In this document: positions 1 to 10,935 of the stretch, one piece after another
Position numbering within the stretch: position 1 is the first letter of the stretch
How the letters are laid out: each line of letters starts with the position of its first letter
Assembly: GCA_946406115.1 (NCBI GenBank)
Contig: OX291545.1
Span: 13,406,001 to 13,470,000 of the forward strand
Direction of reading: 5' to 3'
Origin: Apoda limacodes
Taxonomy: Eukaryota > Arthropoda > Insecta > Lepidoptera > Limacodidae
DNA length: 64,000 bases
Made by a program: the position numbers and the translations under genes
Notes under the pieces: model-generated
Database searches by the model: none
Told to the model about the DNA's origin: nothing
Seen by the model: the letters and a program-made list of their open reading frames with translations, nothing else

Positions 1-424
1 ATTGTCCAAACTTTACGTTTTAATGAAAAAATGTGTAGTATTTTTAATCACTTGAATCGCCCCCCTGATTATTGGCATCGCATGGCTTGTTCGCGTGATA
101 ATAGCGTGGCCACGTTCTAGGACAACACCTAGAGGTTTTGGCGTTATGCTATTCCTCGCTGCAGAGTTATCAACAAAAGTGAAGGGACCAAGGTAGCTGC
201 TGGCGCCATGCGTTCTTATGATGTTTAGGATATCATAGCAGATTCTTTTTTATCCCTAAGTTCTCAATACCTACTAGAACCTTAATAGTTTTGTTATTTA
301 CCAGAACTGTTAACAGTTACAGCTAACAGCTGCTGCCTACCACACGCACGGTCGATTTGATCATTCAAAAATGTACCTATTCGATACACCATCATATTAT
401 TTTGTTACTAAATTATCGTCAAAC
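1..424. other. No gene seen; unassigned AT-rich sequence
   Basis: No open frame, repeat end or splice-bounded exon could be supported here. The stretch leads into a dispersed repeat module at about 425. Confidence 0.5.
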
Positions 425-630
425 ACTCAAAAATGTTCGTTCCACCTTCCACGTGTTGAGAGACAGTTTGTGAGTGTTCAGATGTTGGTTCGTATTGCCC
501 CATCACTCCAGTAGCAGTGTCAAGCAGTCCAACTGTTTGTCCAATAGTCTAACTTGTCGTCCAACCTTCCACGTGTAGAGGGGTACCTACCTAGTTCGTG
601 AATGTTTAATGGTATTGGTTTGTGTTAGCG
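425..630 (+). repeat. Dispersed repeat with CCAACCTTCCACGTGTAG module
   Basis: The motif CCACCTTCCACGTGTTGAG is followed about 130 bp later by CCAACCTTCCACGTGTAGAG, each leading into GTTYGTGARTGTT...TTGGTTYGT. Similar stretches occur at about 10,046-10,140 (CCAACCTTCCACATGTAG, then TTGTGTTGGCGCGC) and more weakly at 10,600-10,705. The copies share order of motifs, so this is an interspersed family and not chance. Its class is unknown; it could be the 5' part of a retrotransposon because a LINE fragment follows immediately. Confidence 0.45.
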
Positions 631-1306
631 CGCAAAAGCGAAAGTCTGTTTAAAAAACTTAGAATTACGACTTTGACATACTTATACATTTTTGAAGTTA
701 TAAATTTTGTTGAAAAGCATCCACATTTGTTTCCCAAGGTGGTTGATGACAGAACCCGTGACTATCTCTGTCGGGATCCAACTAAACTCAAATATACTGT
801 GTGTAATACATCGCTCTATGAAAAAAATTGTGCGGTAATGTGCATTAAAGTATACAACACTCTACCAAAAAGTTTTCGAGAATCACCACTACGTAAGCTT
901 CAAATAATATTAAAAAATAAATTAGTTGAAAAAGCCTATTACAAACTGGATGATTTTTTTAAGAATCGGAATTTAAACATGATATGAACGTATTATTTGA
1001 TTTAATTTTATAAGTTGACATTTCTCTTTTTAATTCATTATTGTTATTTATCTACTGTGCCTAATTTATTTTTGTGTGTGAATTTTTATTATTATTTGAC
1101 ATTTACTAATTTGCCAGCATTTGAAGGGTAGTGAGTCTTGTGTAATTATTGTGAATAATGTAAAATAATAACTCACTAATAAATTGTACAGTGTAATCAT
1201 ATATTTGCATGCTCTCTGGCCGAAATATGTTTGAACTTGAATTATATTACCATGTTTAATGTAACTACCATATTTCTTGCAAATAAAAGATTTCTGATTT
1301 CTGATC
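630..1306 (+). mobile_element. Non-LTR retrotransposon (LINE) 3' fragment: end of ORF2 plus 3' UTR
   Basis: The plus-strand frame to the TGA/TAA region at 985-987 encodes about 118 residues typical of the region after the reverse transcriptase domain: LYIFEVINFVEKHP, then a stretch ending KAYYKLDDFFKN. The same ending (KKAYYNISDYVND) closes the antisense LINE at 16.4-17.1 kb, so the two are related. A 3' UTR of about 320 bp follows, with AATAAA at 1282-1287 and a short tandem tail ATTTCTGATTTCTGA at 1290-1304, as in CR1-like elements that end in short repeats. There is no convincing ATG; it is a 5'-truncated copy, dead as a gene. Confidence 0.7.
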
Positions 1307-1410
1307 GCTCCATTCATCCTGTACCTATTTCATCATCAGCTCAATGCAGTCAAGCAACGGCACCGACTCTATAAGGCTTGAAGGAGCTTAATGTTATAGT
1401 GTTCGGGGGG

Positions 1411-1783
1411 CTACTTTATTGTTTTACCAATAAAATATTGAAAATGATTTCTCGGAATCCGCCCTCTACCAATCCAATACTTCATTGCTCTCTCAAATTG
1501 TGCCACTTCGCTTGACCACGCTTTGCACCCAATCGCTCCTAGCAATTTTGCGTAGTCTTCAAGCTTTGCGGTATGGACAACGTAAACGTGACGAAGCTCC
1601 TTAAATCTTGCCCAACCCAAATGGATCCTCCTTTCCTTCCTCTTTATCCTTGGCCGCCTTCTCGTAATTGTATTTTTCTGAAATATCTAAGCATATTTTT
1701 GAACGATTGGCAAAGCATATTCTGATATCAACAACGACAACATAACTGAAACAAACGACTGGCAGCTGTAGTCCAAGGTCCAA
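1411..1783 (-). other. Unrecognised broken coding-like stretch
   Basis: On the minus strand two frames join at about 1601-1620. The upstream frame ends KDKEEGKEDPFGLGKI and the downstream frame continues GWARFKELRHVYVV and runs 69 codons to a stop followed by AATAAAG-like sequence. The composition is charged and protein-like, and GC is higher than in the neighbours. It could be a processed pseudogene or a transposon fragment with one frameshift. I do not recognise the family. Confidence 0.25.
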
Positions 1784-1960
1784 GGTAGGTACAAGGGTGC
1801 CAAAGGAGCCCTTTTACTAAGCATACATTATCTGGCGGTCTGTTTGTCAGCCATGGCTGTCTGTCTGACTGCCCAACCTTTAAAGGGCTCTATCTTTAAC
1901 AGAAAATGTGCTAATATAGGGTTTTCAAATTTATGAATCTCCGATCGACAAGTATATTTT
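1780..1960 (+). repeat. Degenerate GGTTCCG-family repeat fragment
   Basis: The piece GGTGCCAAAGGAGCCCTTTT followed by a GTCTGT-rich stretch resembles the start of the GGTTCCG-family copy at 57.12 kb (GGTGCCAAAGGAGCCCAATT). It lacks both ends. Confidence 0.4.
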
Positions 1961-2373
1961 TTTTAATGTATGTCCACTGATTTCACCGTCAATTGTGAAA
2001 TGATTTCAAAAATCCTTTTTTATTCGAAAGAGTACGTTCCTGAGAAAGTTCTATATTGATGAAGTAGATTTAAAACTTATACTTTTACTTTTTATTTTTT
2101 ACTTATAATTCATGTTAATTTTGAACTGGTGAAACGCGCCTTTTATGTTGATGATTGTATAATGTTTTTTTTAAAAGTATGGATGTTATTAGTGTACGAA
2201 AAAAAGCAATTCGTCACTCAAAAGCAAAAACTAAAAACTTTTCAACAAAAAAAAAAACATCCGGCTTCAAAAAGATGCACTACAAAGGTAAAAATAAAAC
2301 TTATTGCCAAAATCTAATCTGAATTACCGTTTGAAGTTTGTGTTATGCAAGTGGAGTGTGTTTTAAACTGTCA

Positions 2374-2395
2374 GGTGTCTATGTACATAGACACC
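2374..2395. repeat. Perfect 22 bp palindrome
   Basis: GGTGTCTATGTACATAGACACC reads the same on both strands, without a spacer. It may be the core of a larger imperfect inverted repeat (GTTTGAAGT to the left, ACTTCAAAC to the right). Confidence 0.7.
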
Positions 2396-2559
2396 GACTT
2401 CAAACTGTGTTTTGTTTGAATAAGTTTATCCAGATTATATTCGCCAGATTTTTAACCCTTTAAACTATTTTTTGTTCCCGAATTTAAAATAAATGGTGTG
2501 TGCTGGGTGGAAAAACAGATTTAGCTCCAATGTAGATATCATGCACGAAACGCATGATG

Positions 2560-2685
2560 CATGAAATCAAAGTCTATTTTGAAGGGTTGCCACAATCGTA
2601 TTGTATTGAAGAGATTGGTAAGCAAAAGAAACGCCGGGTAAAGTATATTAAGCTAGCAGGAGACTATGTTATTATAAATGAATAA
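2560..2685 (+). pseudogene. Tc1/mariner transposase C-terminal fragment
   Basis: One open frame reads HEIKVYFEGLPQSY, then GKQKKRRVKYIKLAGDYV and a TAA at 2683-2685. This has the layout of the mariner transposase end: an F-x-GLP segment, a basic K/R stretch, then a [KR]-x-I-x-L-x-GDYV tail just before the stop. The catalytic DDD part is missing, so it is a 5'-truncated relic of about 42 codons. No terminal inverted repeat could be identified next to it. Confidence 0.6.
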
Positions 2686-2930
2686 TAACTAATAACTTTT
2701 ACATAGTTTTAATTCCTTACATATCTATGATTTTAGCAGCAATAACATATTTTTTTTAATTTTTTCTTGTAGACAAAGGTATTGACGCATACATCCGACG
2801 ATCGCTAAGGAACGCCAGACAAGCAGTAGGACGCTTTCAGTCTTACTTTCTAAAGTGAATTGAAATAAAAAATAATGTTTACTTGTAAATGAATAATGTT
2901 TGTATCTTTTTGAAGAAAATCTTCGAAACA

Positions 2931-3240
2931 AGCTTATAGCCCCGGCTCCGGCCGCGTTAAATTCTGTTATCGGCGGATTTCTACGGCTAGTCTTTGACTA
3001 TAGTTATAGTTAAAGTTTGCTATAGCATGCATAAAGTTAGCTGTAGCTATAGTTAGTTACTAGATATCATTATTCCTGCGGAAACTTTATCAGTATAAAA
3101 AGTAGCCTATATGTATTTCGTCCCCTCAATAATCTATGTGCCAGAAAACAGCTAATTCAATAACAAACAAACAAACACACTTTTACAATCATTACAGTAT
3201 ATTAATGTTAGGATTAGGATAGCATTTAAATTCTGTCTTT
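2931..3240 (+). repeat. Lepidopteran short interspersed repeat (TTAGGAT-ending type)
   Basis: It starts GCCCCGGCTCCGGCCGCGTT and continues GTTATCGGCGGATTTCTACG, then AAAAAGTAGCCTATATGTAT, and ends near AATGTTAGGATTAGGA. The same order of blocks (GCTTYGGCC..., GTTATCGGYG, TAGCCTATG, ...ATTAGGAT) recurs at 29,263-29,660 and in diverged form in several other copies in the window. The insert of CTATAGTTATAG-rich sequence near 3,000 is private to this copy. Confidence 0.6.
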
Positions 3241-4729
3241 AAAAATAATCATTTTGCTACCCAGAGACTTGTCCTTAGATTTAATGTCGGTGTTTAAAAT
3301 TTTAAGGAACCCAAATAATATTACCCAAATAATATTACCCAAATAAATGTTAACCAATTTTCTTAACTAAAAATTTATACTATTTCACCAAAAATACTGT
3401 TGCAAATGTCTAGAATAAACTGACAATGTAGTATATTAAGACGTGGCTGTATGGCTTAGACCATCCGCAAGGAAAAATAAAAAAAAAATACTTTACCTTG
3501 AGAGACTAATGACGCATTTTAGTCACCCCTCTACGCTGTAATAGAATAAATAGGTAATGACACACTTTTTGAGCATGAGAAGTGAAAAAAGAATTATTTT
3601 GATTCCCTGTTAACTCTTCACTAGAATTATCACTCTGCCTTCTATTTTCAAAATTGAATTCAAACAGAAAGATTTGCACAAAGATAAAGTTGTGGCCTAG
3701 TTACAGATGTACATTTTTCAGATTAAATTCTATTGGAAAGGTGTTGGCTTATTAAAGGTACATTGTCCGTAGTAGAATTAAATTTTCAATAAGTAAATTA
3801 AGTCCTAATAAGTAATAAAGAAACATATAAGCTAAGAAATATATTACAATTACAAATGTTCCTGCTTTGTACGTACATAAAATGTGCGGTACCAACCAAA
3901 CGTGTATAAGATTTTAACAAATAAAAATCATCTCATGTTAAGTAAAGTATTTTAACTAGGTACTTACTGAAATAAGAATCCATGTTAGAAAATTTTGTCT
4001 TAATTAAGACTACCACAATTTGGTATGAATTGTGTGAACAATGTCATTGAACTTGCTACTTAACTTGGAAAAGAGATAAGATATAATTTAACTAAAGTGG
4101 TCAACTAATCACTGTTTCACTGTTTCACTGTATAACTGCCTATAATAGACTAATCGCTTTTATGTCTCATTCTCTACTTGTAATCAGAAACAACGGAAAT
4201 GTTTTTGCGAAAGACAAACAGATAATTAAAATCTAAGCAATAAAAAAACTATTTACTTAATTTCCATTGTCACACTTGTTATAAAATGACTTACCTCTAT
4301 CTTTATTTTGGACGAACGTGTACTGATAATTTGTATTATAGTATGTGCTAGTTGATCTTGGTAGCTGATTATTAAGATTCATTTTTTCTTATTCATAAAA
4401 TAAATACTCCAGCTTAAAAGCACGACTTCAACACTTAACCAGTGCGTGAGATACTGGAGTAGTTGGTAATAACGACGTCTGTCCGCCGTACGTTAATAAA
4501 TGGACAAAAGATAAGGATATCGTATCAGGTACTATTTATTTACATGTATAGTTAGGTTTGTTATCACTTTATTTTTCTCCAAGAGTAATAAGTTATGAAA
4601 ATAGTTTATCGTCATGATTATTGCGATTTTGTCAGAATTGTTTATTTATCCTTGTAAAAATTGTACTAGGTACTTGTTTGCATTTTTGAAGAATTATCCA
4701 ACGATACTTATTTGAAGTTTTATGATGTC
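3241..4729. other. No gene seen; AT-rich unassigned sequence
   Basis: Stops are frequent in all frames, and no transposon protein, tandem repeat or splice-bounded exon was recognised in this stretch. Confidence 0.5.
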
Positions 4730-4839
4730 CATCCGTCCAACCGTCCGTATGTCACAACCATATAATTTCACTGTGTGTTAAATTATTTTTGAAAACAAAT
4801 CGGTGCAAAACCGGACCCATCTTTCCGTATAGAAAAAAG

Positions 4840-4995
4840 TATACGTAAATCGGGAAAAATAATTAAACCGATTTTTAGTTGAATTTAACCGGAAAGGGGT
4901 GGGCCAGAGGTGAAAAAGGGTGCAAAGAGGTTTTAGCGATTTATGGCTAAGTATTGCTTTTAGAGAAAAATGACAAATTAGAAAGTGTGAAGTGA
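4840..4995 (+). repeat. Dispersed repeat, inverted partner of 6,226-6,352
   Basis: The block AAAAATAATTAAACCG ... TTTAACCGGAAAGGGGTG ... GAGGTGAAAAAGGGTG ... TTTTAGAGAAAAATGACAAA matches the reverse complement of 6,226-6,352 over about 125 bp with many substitutions. The two could be arms of one decayed inverted-repeat element of about 1.5 kb or independent insertions. Confidence 0.55.
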
Positions 4996-5041
4996 AGTGT
5001 GTGTGTGTGAAGAGCTAACAGACAGACCGAGTTACTTTTAC

Positions 5042-5063
5042 ATTTATAATATTATTAGTATGG
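5042..5063 (+). repeat. 3' end of an ATTAGTATGGAT-type short repeat
   Basis: The terminal ACAGACAGACCGAGTTACTT, then ATTTATAATATTATTAGTATGGAT, is the diagnostic end of the family seen complete at 37,025-37,262. The body upstream is replaced by the inverted-pair repeat, so only the tail is clear. Confidence 0.55.
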
Positions 5064-5094
5064 ATGAACATAGATGTTTTTACAGCCTACCTTT

Positions 5095-5525
5095 AACCGA
5101 TTTTAGGGTTCCGTATCCAAAAGGTAATTAGGGAGAACCCTATTAATAAGACTTAGCTGTCCGTGCGTCCGTCCGTCCGTCTGTCACCAGGCTGTATCTC
5201 ATGAATCGTGATAGACAGTTGAAATTTTTACAGAAGATGTATTTCTGTTTCCGCTATAACAACAAATACTAAAAAACAGAATAAAATAAATGTTTAAGGG
5301 GGCTCCCATACAACAAACGTAATTTTTTTTGCTCGATATTGATAACAGCAACAGGTATCCGCTTAAGATATTCACAAAATATTTAGTTATATAGTCACTT
5401 TAAAAATAAATAATGAAATAAGAATAAAACAAATATTTATGGTGGGCTCCCATACGACAAATGTGATTTTTTTGCCGTTGTACAATGGTACGGAACGCTT
5501 TGTGCGCGAGTCCGACTCGATTTTT
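5095..5525 (+). repeat. GGTTCCG-family repeat, near full length
   Basis: It opens TTTTAGGGTTCCGTATCC, continues GTCCGTCCGTCCGTCTGTCA, ACCAGGCTGTATCTCATGAA and ATAACAACAAATACTAAAAA, has GGGCTCCCATAC twice, and closes GGTACGGAAC...GCGCGAGTCCGACTCG. The closest relative in the window is 31,117-31,510, with the same order of blocks. The family is abundant in Lepidoptera; it has no coding capacity. Confidence 0.75.
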
Positions 5526-6225
5526 ATTATATTTCTTTGTTTCTTTGTCTAAGGTTGTCTGGAAAAGTTGCCTACAGAGGGTAGCCTGTTGTACTATTTT
5601 TAATTATTGTTTAAATGTTACTTTTTTGTGTTTTGGTCTACAATGTACATAATTTAGTATTGAAGGTGTATTATGTTTATAATACAATATTTTACTAGAA
5701 GTAATAATAATGATTTTTTTTAATTATAATTGTATATAAAATGACAAAAAATCCATAATAGCAAAAATATTATTTATAAATACGTTTTTAACTTTTGAAG
5801 TTAAATTTTTATTTAAAAAAAAAAGGATTTTAAGTTTTTTGCATATAAACAATGTTTATCCAATTCAATTATAAATTTTTATTTTATTTAATGAAAATAT
5901 ACATCCTTGCGAAGAAAATGAGACCCTATCGAGCTCTGTCCGATAAAAAAAAATAGATTTTTCATTCAGCTCAAAAAGAGTAATTTTTTTGCAAAAATTC
6001 TATCTTAAAAACTAATCAACTTTTTACAAAACAAAAATTCTACTTTTTTGTAATAAGAAATGAAACGCTTTATCATATTTTTAAAGTTTCCCGTTTTTTT
6101 TTCTAAAAAAGAAAAATTAAAATCAAAAAAACGGTTTTAACACTTTACTCGTTAAATTTGAAGTTAGGTCATAAAATGGTCAGTATAAAAGCTATAGATT
6201 TTTATATTATCTACAACTTTCTCAT

Positions 6226-6352
6226 TTGACTTTTTCTCTAAAATCAATACTTTAACCACAAATCACTAAAAACCACTTGACACCGCTTTTCACCCCCATC
6301 GTACCCCTTTCCGGTTAAAGCTGTTTTAATTATTTTTATACGAAATATATTC
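6226..6352 (-). repeat. Dispersed repeat, inverted partner of 4,840-4,995
   Basis: Reverse complement contains AAAAATAATTAAAACAG, TTTAACCGGAAAGGGGTACG, GGGGGTGAAAAGCGG and TTTTAGAGAAAAAGTCAAA in the same order as the plus-strand partner. Confidence 0.55.
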
Positions 6353-6364
6353 TTTCAATACCAA

Positions 6365-6915
6365 AAGATGAGTCCGGTCTTGCAACGAATTTTTTCCTTA
6401 AAAATATTATTTAACCTGGACTATTATATAGAGTACTGCTGCCATCTCTGGGCGGATGCACCCGGATACCAGCTTAGCCCTTTTGTCTCGGTTCAACGAC
6501 GGGATGTGAGAATTGTCGACGATCCCAAACTTACTTGCGGTATCGAGCCCTTAAGTCTGAGGAGAGACTTTGCCTCCCTGTGTGTGTTCCACCGCGTGTA
6601 CAATGGGTTGCGTTCTGAGGAATTGTTCGTAAGAAGCCCACGGCTACTTTCTACCATCGCTCCAGTCGCCATCGGCAGGGAATTAATTCTCACACTTTAG
6701 AACCGAAGTGGTCGCGTACAGTGCGGTTTCAAATAAACTTCCTCCCGCGAAAGCTTGGGTTGTGGAATGCCAAGGTTTTCTCCAAGGACTACAGTATGTG
6801 GTTCTTCAAGAAAGTTATTAGATTTCTGAAGGGTCGGCGGAAGGATAGGCTACGGTGGCCGCTTACCATCAAGCGGACCGTAGGCTTGTTTGCCACCTTA
6901 GTGGTATAAAAATAA
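6365..6915 (+). pseudogene. LINE family J: reverse transcriptase ORF2 C-terminal fragment, frameshifted
   Basis: The first frame carries the LINE ORF2 tail motif VQRRDVRIVDDPKLT and then LRRDFASLCVFHRVYNG. After a frameshift near 6,690 it continues EPKWSRTVRFQINFLPRKLG, LWNAKVFSKDYSMWFFKK and VIRFLKGRR. The order VQ-R, SLCVF-R, the RTVRF-FLPR block and LWN is typical of lepidopteran jockey-like elements. It ends with TTACCATCAAGCGGACCGTA and TTTGCCACCTTAGTGGTATAAAA. Further copies lie at 7.54 kb, 28.4 kb (antisense) and 55.65 kb. It is 5'-truncated and nonfunctional. Confidence 0.75.
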
Positions 6916-7344
6916 AATAAAACGCCGTACGCTTCTGTAATGAAATTCCAAAACAAAATTTTTAGAGTTGCTCTCTATACAATGAACTGAAGGATAAAAT
7001 TTATTTTTCGCTTTATTTCATTGTAAGTGACGTACCTACATCGGATTTTTTTTATTCTTATGGTTTTATCTTAAGCCTACAAAACTGTGAGATAATCGAA
7101 CTACAAACTTACACAGAAGAAATTTTTTTATTTGATCATTATCTTGTTTAAACACTTCCTGTTCAAGCTGGATCTATTTATTTATTATCTACTAGTTTTT
7201 CCCAGTGTTTTCGCCCGTGCCACTTATTCTACATATATTACTTTTATTCACAGACCTAGGATTTTTATGACATCCAATATATCTATGGTGTTACCCGCTC
7301 GGTTTGACTTGTTCCATTCCATATCTTAATTTTTTCATTTAATT

Positions 7345-7536
7345 AAAATATTTTTGGGCATTACACACTGCGCCATCTGGCCCCAAAGTAAGTAGAGCTT
7401 GTGTTATGGGTACCGGTCAACAGATACAAATACATATGTAATCCTTTTTTTTTTGTTGATACATACATAAATACACCCTGACTCAAGACAAACACAAATG
7501 TTTATCCAGTGCGGGAATTGAACACTTTCAAAGGAA
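7345..7536 (-). mobile_element. tRNA-derived SINE fragment, antisense
   Basis: Read on the minus strand it has a Pol III B-box-like GTGTTCAATTCCCGCAC, then TATTTGTATCTGTTGACC, GGTACCCATAACACAAGCTC and CTTACTTTGGGGCCAGATGG. That is the familiar body and 3' portion of lepidopteran tRNA-type SINEs. The A box side is missing or replaced at 7,537 by a LINE J fragment. Confidence 0.65.
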
Positions 7537-7750
7537 CTTCCTCCCACGATCGCTAAGGTAGCGGTATGAGCTCCTGCCAAAAGGGTTTCTGTATGAACTA
7601 CAGTATGGGATTTTAAGCAAGAAGTGATTTGATTCTAAAGGGGTCTGCAACGCGCGAATAATGCCCCTAGTGTGTAACGTCCATTAGTTTCTGTGACCAC
7701 TTGATATTAGGCGGACCGTAAGTTTGCCTGTTTACTTGCTACAAAAAAAT
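7537..7750 (+). mobile_element. LINE family J fragment, second copy
   Basis: The stretch AACTTCCTCCCACGATCG ... ATGAGCTCCTGCCAAAAGGG ... GAACTACAGTATGGGATTTT ... AGGCGGACCGTAAGTTTGCC aligns block by block with 6,725-6,905 and 55,780-56,020. The reading frame is destroyed by small indels. Confidence 0.6.
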
Positions 7751-8545
7751 ATATTTAAAAACAATAAAGTATGTCCGTCTTTATATTCCACTAAGATCAA
7801 ATAATATACGAACAGAAACCTATGTACCCTACAAAATAAAGCTTTATTTGTTGAGCATGCTTAGTTATAATATTAAGTTACGCACAGTAAGGCCTATGTA
7901 ATTTCGTCACAAAATGCAATAGTACTAGATTTCGTGGATTTTAATGTGAATAAAGGCGCTGCGACAAACTGGAAGGGTCTAACAGATGAATGATGACAAT
8001 AAACAACTTAAGCGTTCCGTTTTGCTATTTGTTTATGGAACCGTAATGTAAAATATGTCCTTAACTAACTGCGTGTTTTACGAATTAATAATTCTACTTC
8101 ATTCAATTATGATTTACCTATTTGTCTAATATATAAATGGGATTAAATATATTGACCACCAAAAAATAATTTGACACCCTAAGCTCTCTTACCAAAAAAA
8201 CGAAAAAAAAAGTCTCAACTCAACAACAACAAAAGTTACAAATGGTTTCAGCTGTTTTAGTCATGATTGCACTTTAAATTGTATTCAAGTACCAAATGTA
8301 GTAAATGATCACTAAATCTTAGTGAGCAAATTAATGCGCTATAACTACCTCAATAAACCACTATGATTGCCATTAAATGTAGTTATGTTACCAAATAAAG
8401 TATAATTACGCCAAGTTAAGTTAAATCTTGCGTCTTACAAGCCTTTCCCGCTCGACTCTCGGATAACTTAGTCGCCCGACACAGGAGCTTATTCGATACA
8501 CAAGTCTAACTTATCTCTCAAAACTCGTCAATGTAGTACATGTAA
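7751..8545. other. No gene seen
   Basis: AT-rich sequence with no supported coding, repeat or RNA feature. Confidence 0.45.
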
Positions 8546-8775
8546 ATGAGGACATCCGGGAGAGAATTAAAGTTACCGACATAGCTCGCAGAATTAGCAA
8601 GCTGAAGTGGCCACATCTGTCGGAGAACCGATGGCCGATGGAGCAGACGTGTCCTAAAGTGGAGACCGCGTATGGAAAGGCGAACCCTGGGACACCCTCA
8701 ATGGATGCGGAAGGCAGAGGATCGGGAGGCTTATGTCCAGCAGTGGACCATCATGTGCTGATATGATGATGAACA
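8546..8775 (+). pseudogene. RTE-like LINE ORF2 C-terminal fragment
   Basis: The frame from GAGGACATCCGGGAGAGA encodes IRERIKVTDIARRISKLKWP. After frameshifts come WRKAED-like residues and EAYVQQWT near 8,730-8,745. The order I-x-x-I-x-x-x-D-I-A-x-R-I-x-K-L-K-W ... EAYVQQWT is the usual end of RTE-type ORF2 proteins. The fragment ends in the ATGATGATGAA tail usual for RTE elements. An antisense piece of a similar element sits in ASCC1 intron 3 (24.70-24.93 kb). Confidence 0.65.
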
Positions 8776-8899
8776 ATTGATTGAATAAAACACTCAAGAG
8801 AAATAATGTTTTTGGTAGTGGTTACTTAATTTAGACTTTAAAGTTCAGACTTTAGTGAACATTTTACAATAGTGATAGGGTCAAACTTTAGGAGTTCAT

Positions 8900-9800
8900 T
8901 AACTATGTTTAATACTTACAAAATAATTGCGGAGAACCAATTTGGTTTTGGAACTGGTATATCAACAGAAGATTCCGTACTTGAACTGACGGAAACAGTA
9001 GCAAAAAAAATTAATCAAAAACTTAAAACGATTGGTATATTTATAAATCTTTCCAAAGCCTTTGATACTGTCTTTGTACCTATTTTAATTAAAAACTTGA
9101 ATAAATAGGTGTCAGGGGCAATGCACTTGAAATTTTTAAAAGCTATCTTTCTGATCGTTCGCATTGTGTCAAGATTGATGAATACATTAGTAAAGATGAA
9201 GTTCTCAATTTTGGAGTGCCGCAGTGTAGTGTCCTTGGGCCTATCCTCTTCTTAATATATATTAATGAGCTATGCAAACTACCCCTAGCATCTTGAAAAA
9301 TTATAACCAACGCCGATGACACAGTTTTGCTTGTACAGGGACGAAACTGGATAAAGACTCGAAAATACGCAGAATCCGCATTACGTTATGTAATGGCATG
9401 GTTATCATCTAGTTTGTTGACTTTGAACATCGGTAAAACTAAATTTATGCCCTTTCTCCGAACCCGGCCTCAATACCAGTTAGTTTACTTTGTAATTGTA
9501 TTAAAATTGAACAAACACCCACTTTGAATTACTTAGGGGTTTGGTTAGACAGCAAATTATGTTGGAATGAACACATCAAAGTCACCATTTCAAGGGTCAG
9601 AAAACTTATTTATGTTTTTAAAAACCTTAGAACAAACAATCATAGACTTTCCTACCCTAAAAACTGTTTATTACTCACTAGTACAATCAGTTGTAACATA
9701 CTGCATTACAGCGTGGCGTAACTCAACAAAAACTAATTTTTTACGCTTGGAAAGAGCTCAAAGATTTGTTCTAAAAGTGATGACTTGCCTGAAAAACTAA
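8900..9800 (+). pseudogene. LINE reverse transcriptase fragment with mutated active site
   Basis: Successive frames give the reverse transcriptase blocks in order: ENQFGFGTGISTEDSVLEL, FINLSKAFDTV, GVPQCSVLGPILFLIYINEL, NADDTVLLVQG, WLSSSLLTLNIGKTKFM, NYLGVWLDSKLCWNEHIK and LVQSVVTYCITAWR. The catalytic block, normally (F/Y)ADD, reads NADD at 9,309-9,320 (AAC for the aromatic codon). GVPQG has become GVPQC. A stop at about 9,106, another before the NADD block and several frameshifts make it dead. It belongs with CR1/jockey-type LINEs; the 5' region and endonuclease are absent. Confidence 0.8.
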
Positions 9801-9847
9801 TACATAACCAAAAATAATATCATTATGATTCCTTCTTTCTATGCATG

Positions 9848-9946
9848 CACTCACACACACACCTAACCGCACATATCCACACACAATCTTACACACACAC
9901 ACACACACCCACACTTGTTTGACCCCCTCCCCCTCCCCCCCCTAGC
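9848..9946. repeat. CA-rich microsatellite followed by a C-rich run
   Basis: Interrupted ACACAC repeats run to about 9,915, followed by CCCCCTCCCCCTCCCCCCCC. They lie just beyond the LINE remnant. Confidence 0.8.
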
Positions 9947-10045
9947 CTGACATGAGTTGGCATATTTTCGGGATAAATTAGTCATATAAAACGTACCTAT
10001 TCGGATCGCTCGCATGTTTTACTGCTACTACACTGCACCGTTTTT

Positions 10046-10140
10046 CAACAGTCGTTCGTCCAACCTTCCACATGTAGTTCGTAGGTGTTTTGATGTTAAG
10101 TTGTGTTGGCGCGCCACTGCTTCAGTAGCAATTTTGTACG
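10046..10140 (+). repeat. Second copy of the CCTTCCACRTGTAG dispersed repeat
   Basis: GTCGTTCGTCCAACCTTCCA, then CATGTAGTTCGTAGGTGTTT and TTGTGTTGGCGCGCCACTGC, parallels 540-632. Confidence 0.45.
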
Positions 10141-10160
10141 GTCGCCAATACAGGATCGAC

Positions 10161-10415
10161 TAAAGGTGCGTACAGATAATTTGCAATGCAACATTTCCCG
10201 TACATTTTAATGTGTTCGCGAACCCACAAAAAACAATTACGCCCACGCTACGAGCATTCGCAGGGCGCGCGTTCTGCCTATTGTCGGCGTTTTTCGACGA
10301 ACGCTTTGAGTGCGCGCAGTGTAATCTGGACGGCTAATTCGCGGCGGACCTGCCTACTGCCCGCGACATTTGAATTGACGATTGTAAAAATGGATGGAGA
10401 TGACGACTAGGACTT
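10161..10415 (+). mobile_element. Left end of a PIF/Harbinger-like element, truncated
   Basis: TAA followed by AGGTGCGTACAGATAATT mirrors the left end of the complete element at 21,468 (TAA then AGGTGCGTTTACGCTAGT). GC-rich sequence follows, and at 10,390 an ATG GAT GGA GAT GAC GAC start-like stretch that stops after six codons. No right end with CGCACCT-TAA was found, so the copy is truncated near 10,415. Confidence 0.4.
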
Positions 10416-10599
10416 TTTTTATACACTGGTGTAATAAAATAATTGAAACACCAATGTAGTCATGTACACTTCAAAATTAAACGGCTCCATGGCGTGCGTG
10501 CTGAACCCTGCCAGGAATTGCCGTTGTTGTAGCGCGCAGTGAAGGACCGTCCACATATCTTCTTGTTCATCATTCATCATCATCATTGCATCTTGTGTT

Positions 10600-10705
10600 T
10601 CAAATAATCTGTACCCACCTTAACAATCAACTGTTCGCCAAACCTTTCACAAGTAGAGAAGTAGTTCCTCAGTATTTGCTATTGCAAGGCCGTGTTGACA
10701 CGCGA
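10600..10705 (+). repeat. Third, diverged copy of the CCTTCCAC repeat
   Basis: CAACTGTTCGCCAAACCTTT, then CACAAGTAGAGAAGTAGTTC and GGCCGTGTTGACACGCG, parallels 541-632 and 10,058-10,125 with more changes. Confidence 0.35.
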
Positions 10706-10714
10706 TCATTTTAT

Positions 10715-10935
10715 TTTTTATCTACTAGCTTTTGCTCGCGGTTTCGCTCGCCCGTAATTCGGTTATCGGTGTTCCGATTTAAACGGCATCTTCTAAATTA
10801 TAGAAAGAATCCGACTAACGCTTGACGTTGTTTTCAAGTAACCTATGTTCTTCCCATAGACTCTAACTATCTCCATGCTAATTTTTCCCTCGGTTCGACC
10901 CGCCCTATATTCGATTATCGGGGTAGGATTTACAC
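10715..10935 (+). repeat. ATTAGTATGGAT-family repeat, 3'-truncated
   Basis: It opens CTACTAGCTTTTGCTCGCGG, continues GTAATTCGGTTATCGGTGTT and TTTTCAAGTAACCTATGTTC, then restarts with CCCGCCCTATATTCGATTAT. The family's terminal ATTAGTATGGAT is missing; family A sequence takes over. Confidence 0.6.

Noticed and set aside
1411..1620. Intact small protein gene on the minus strand
   Set aside because: The protein-like sequence changes frame at 1,601-1,620 and has no start supported by a splice site or promoter.
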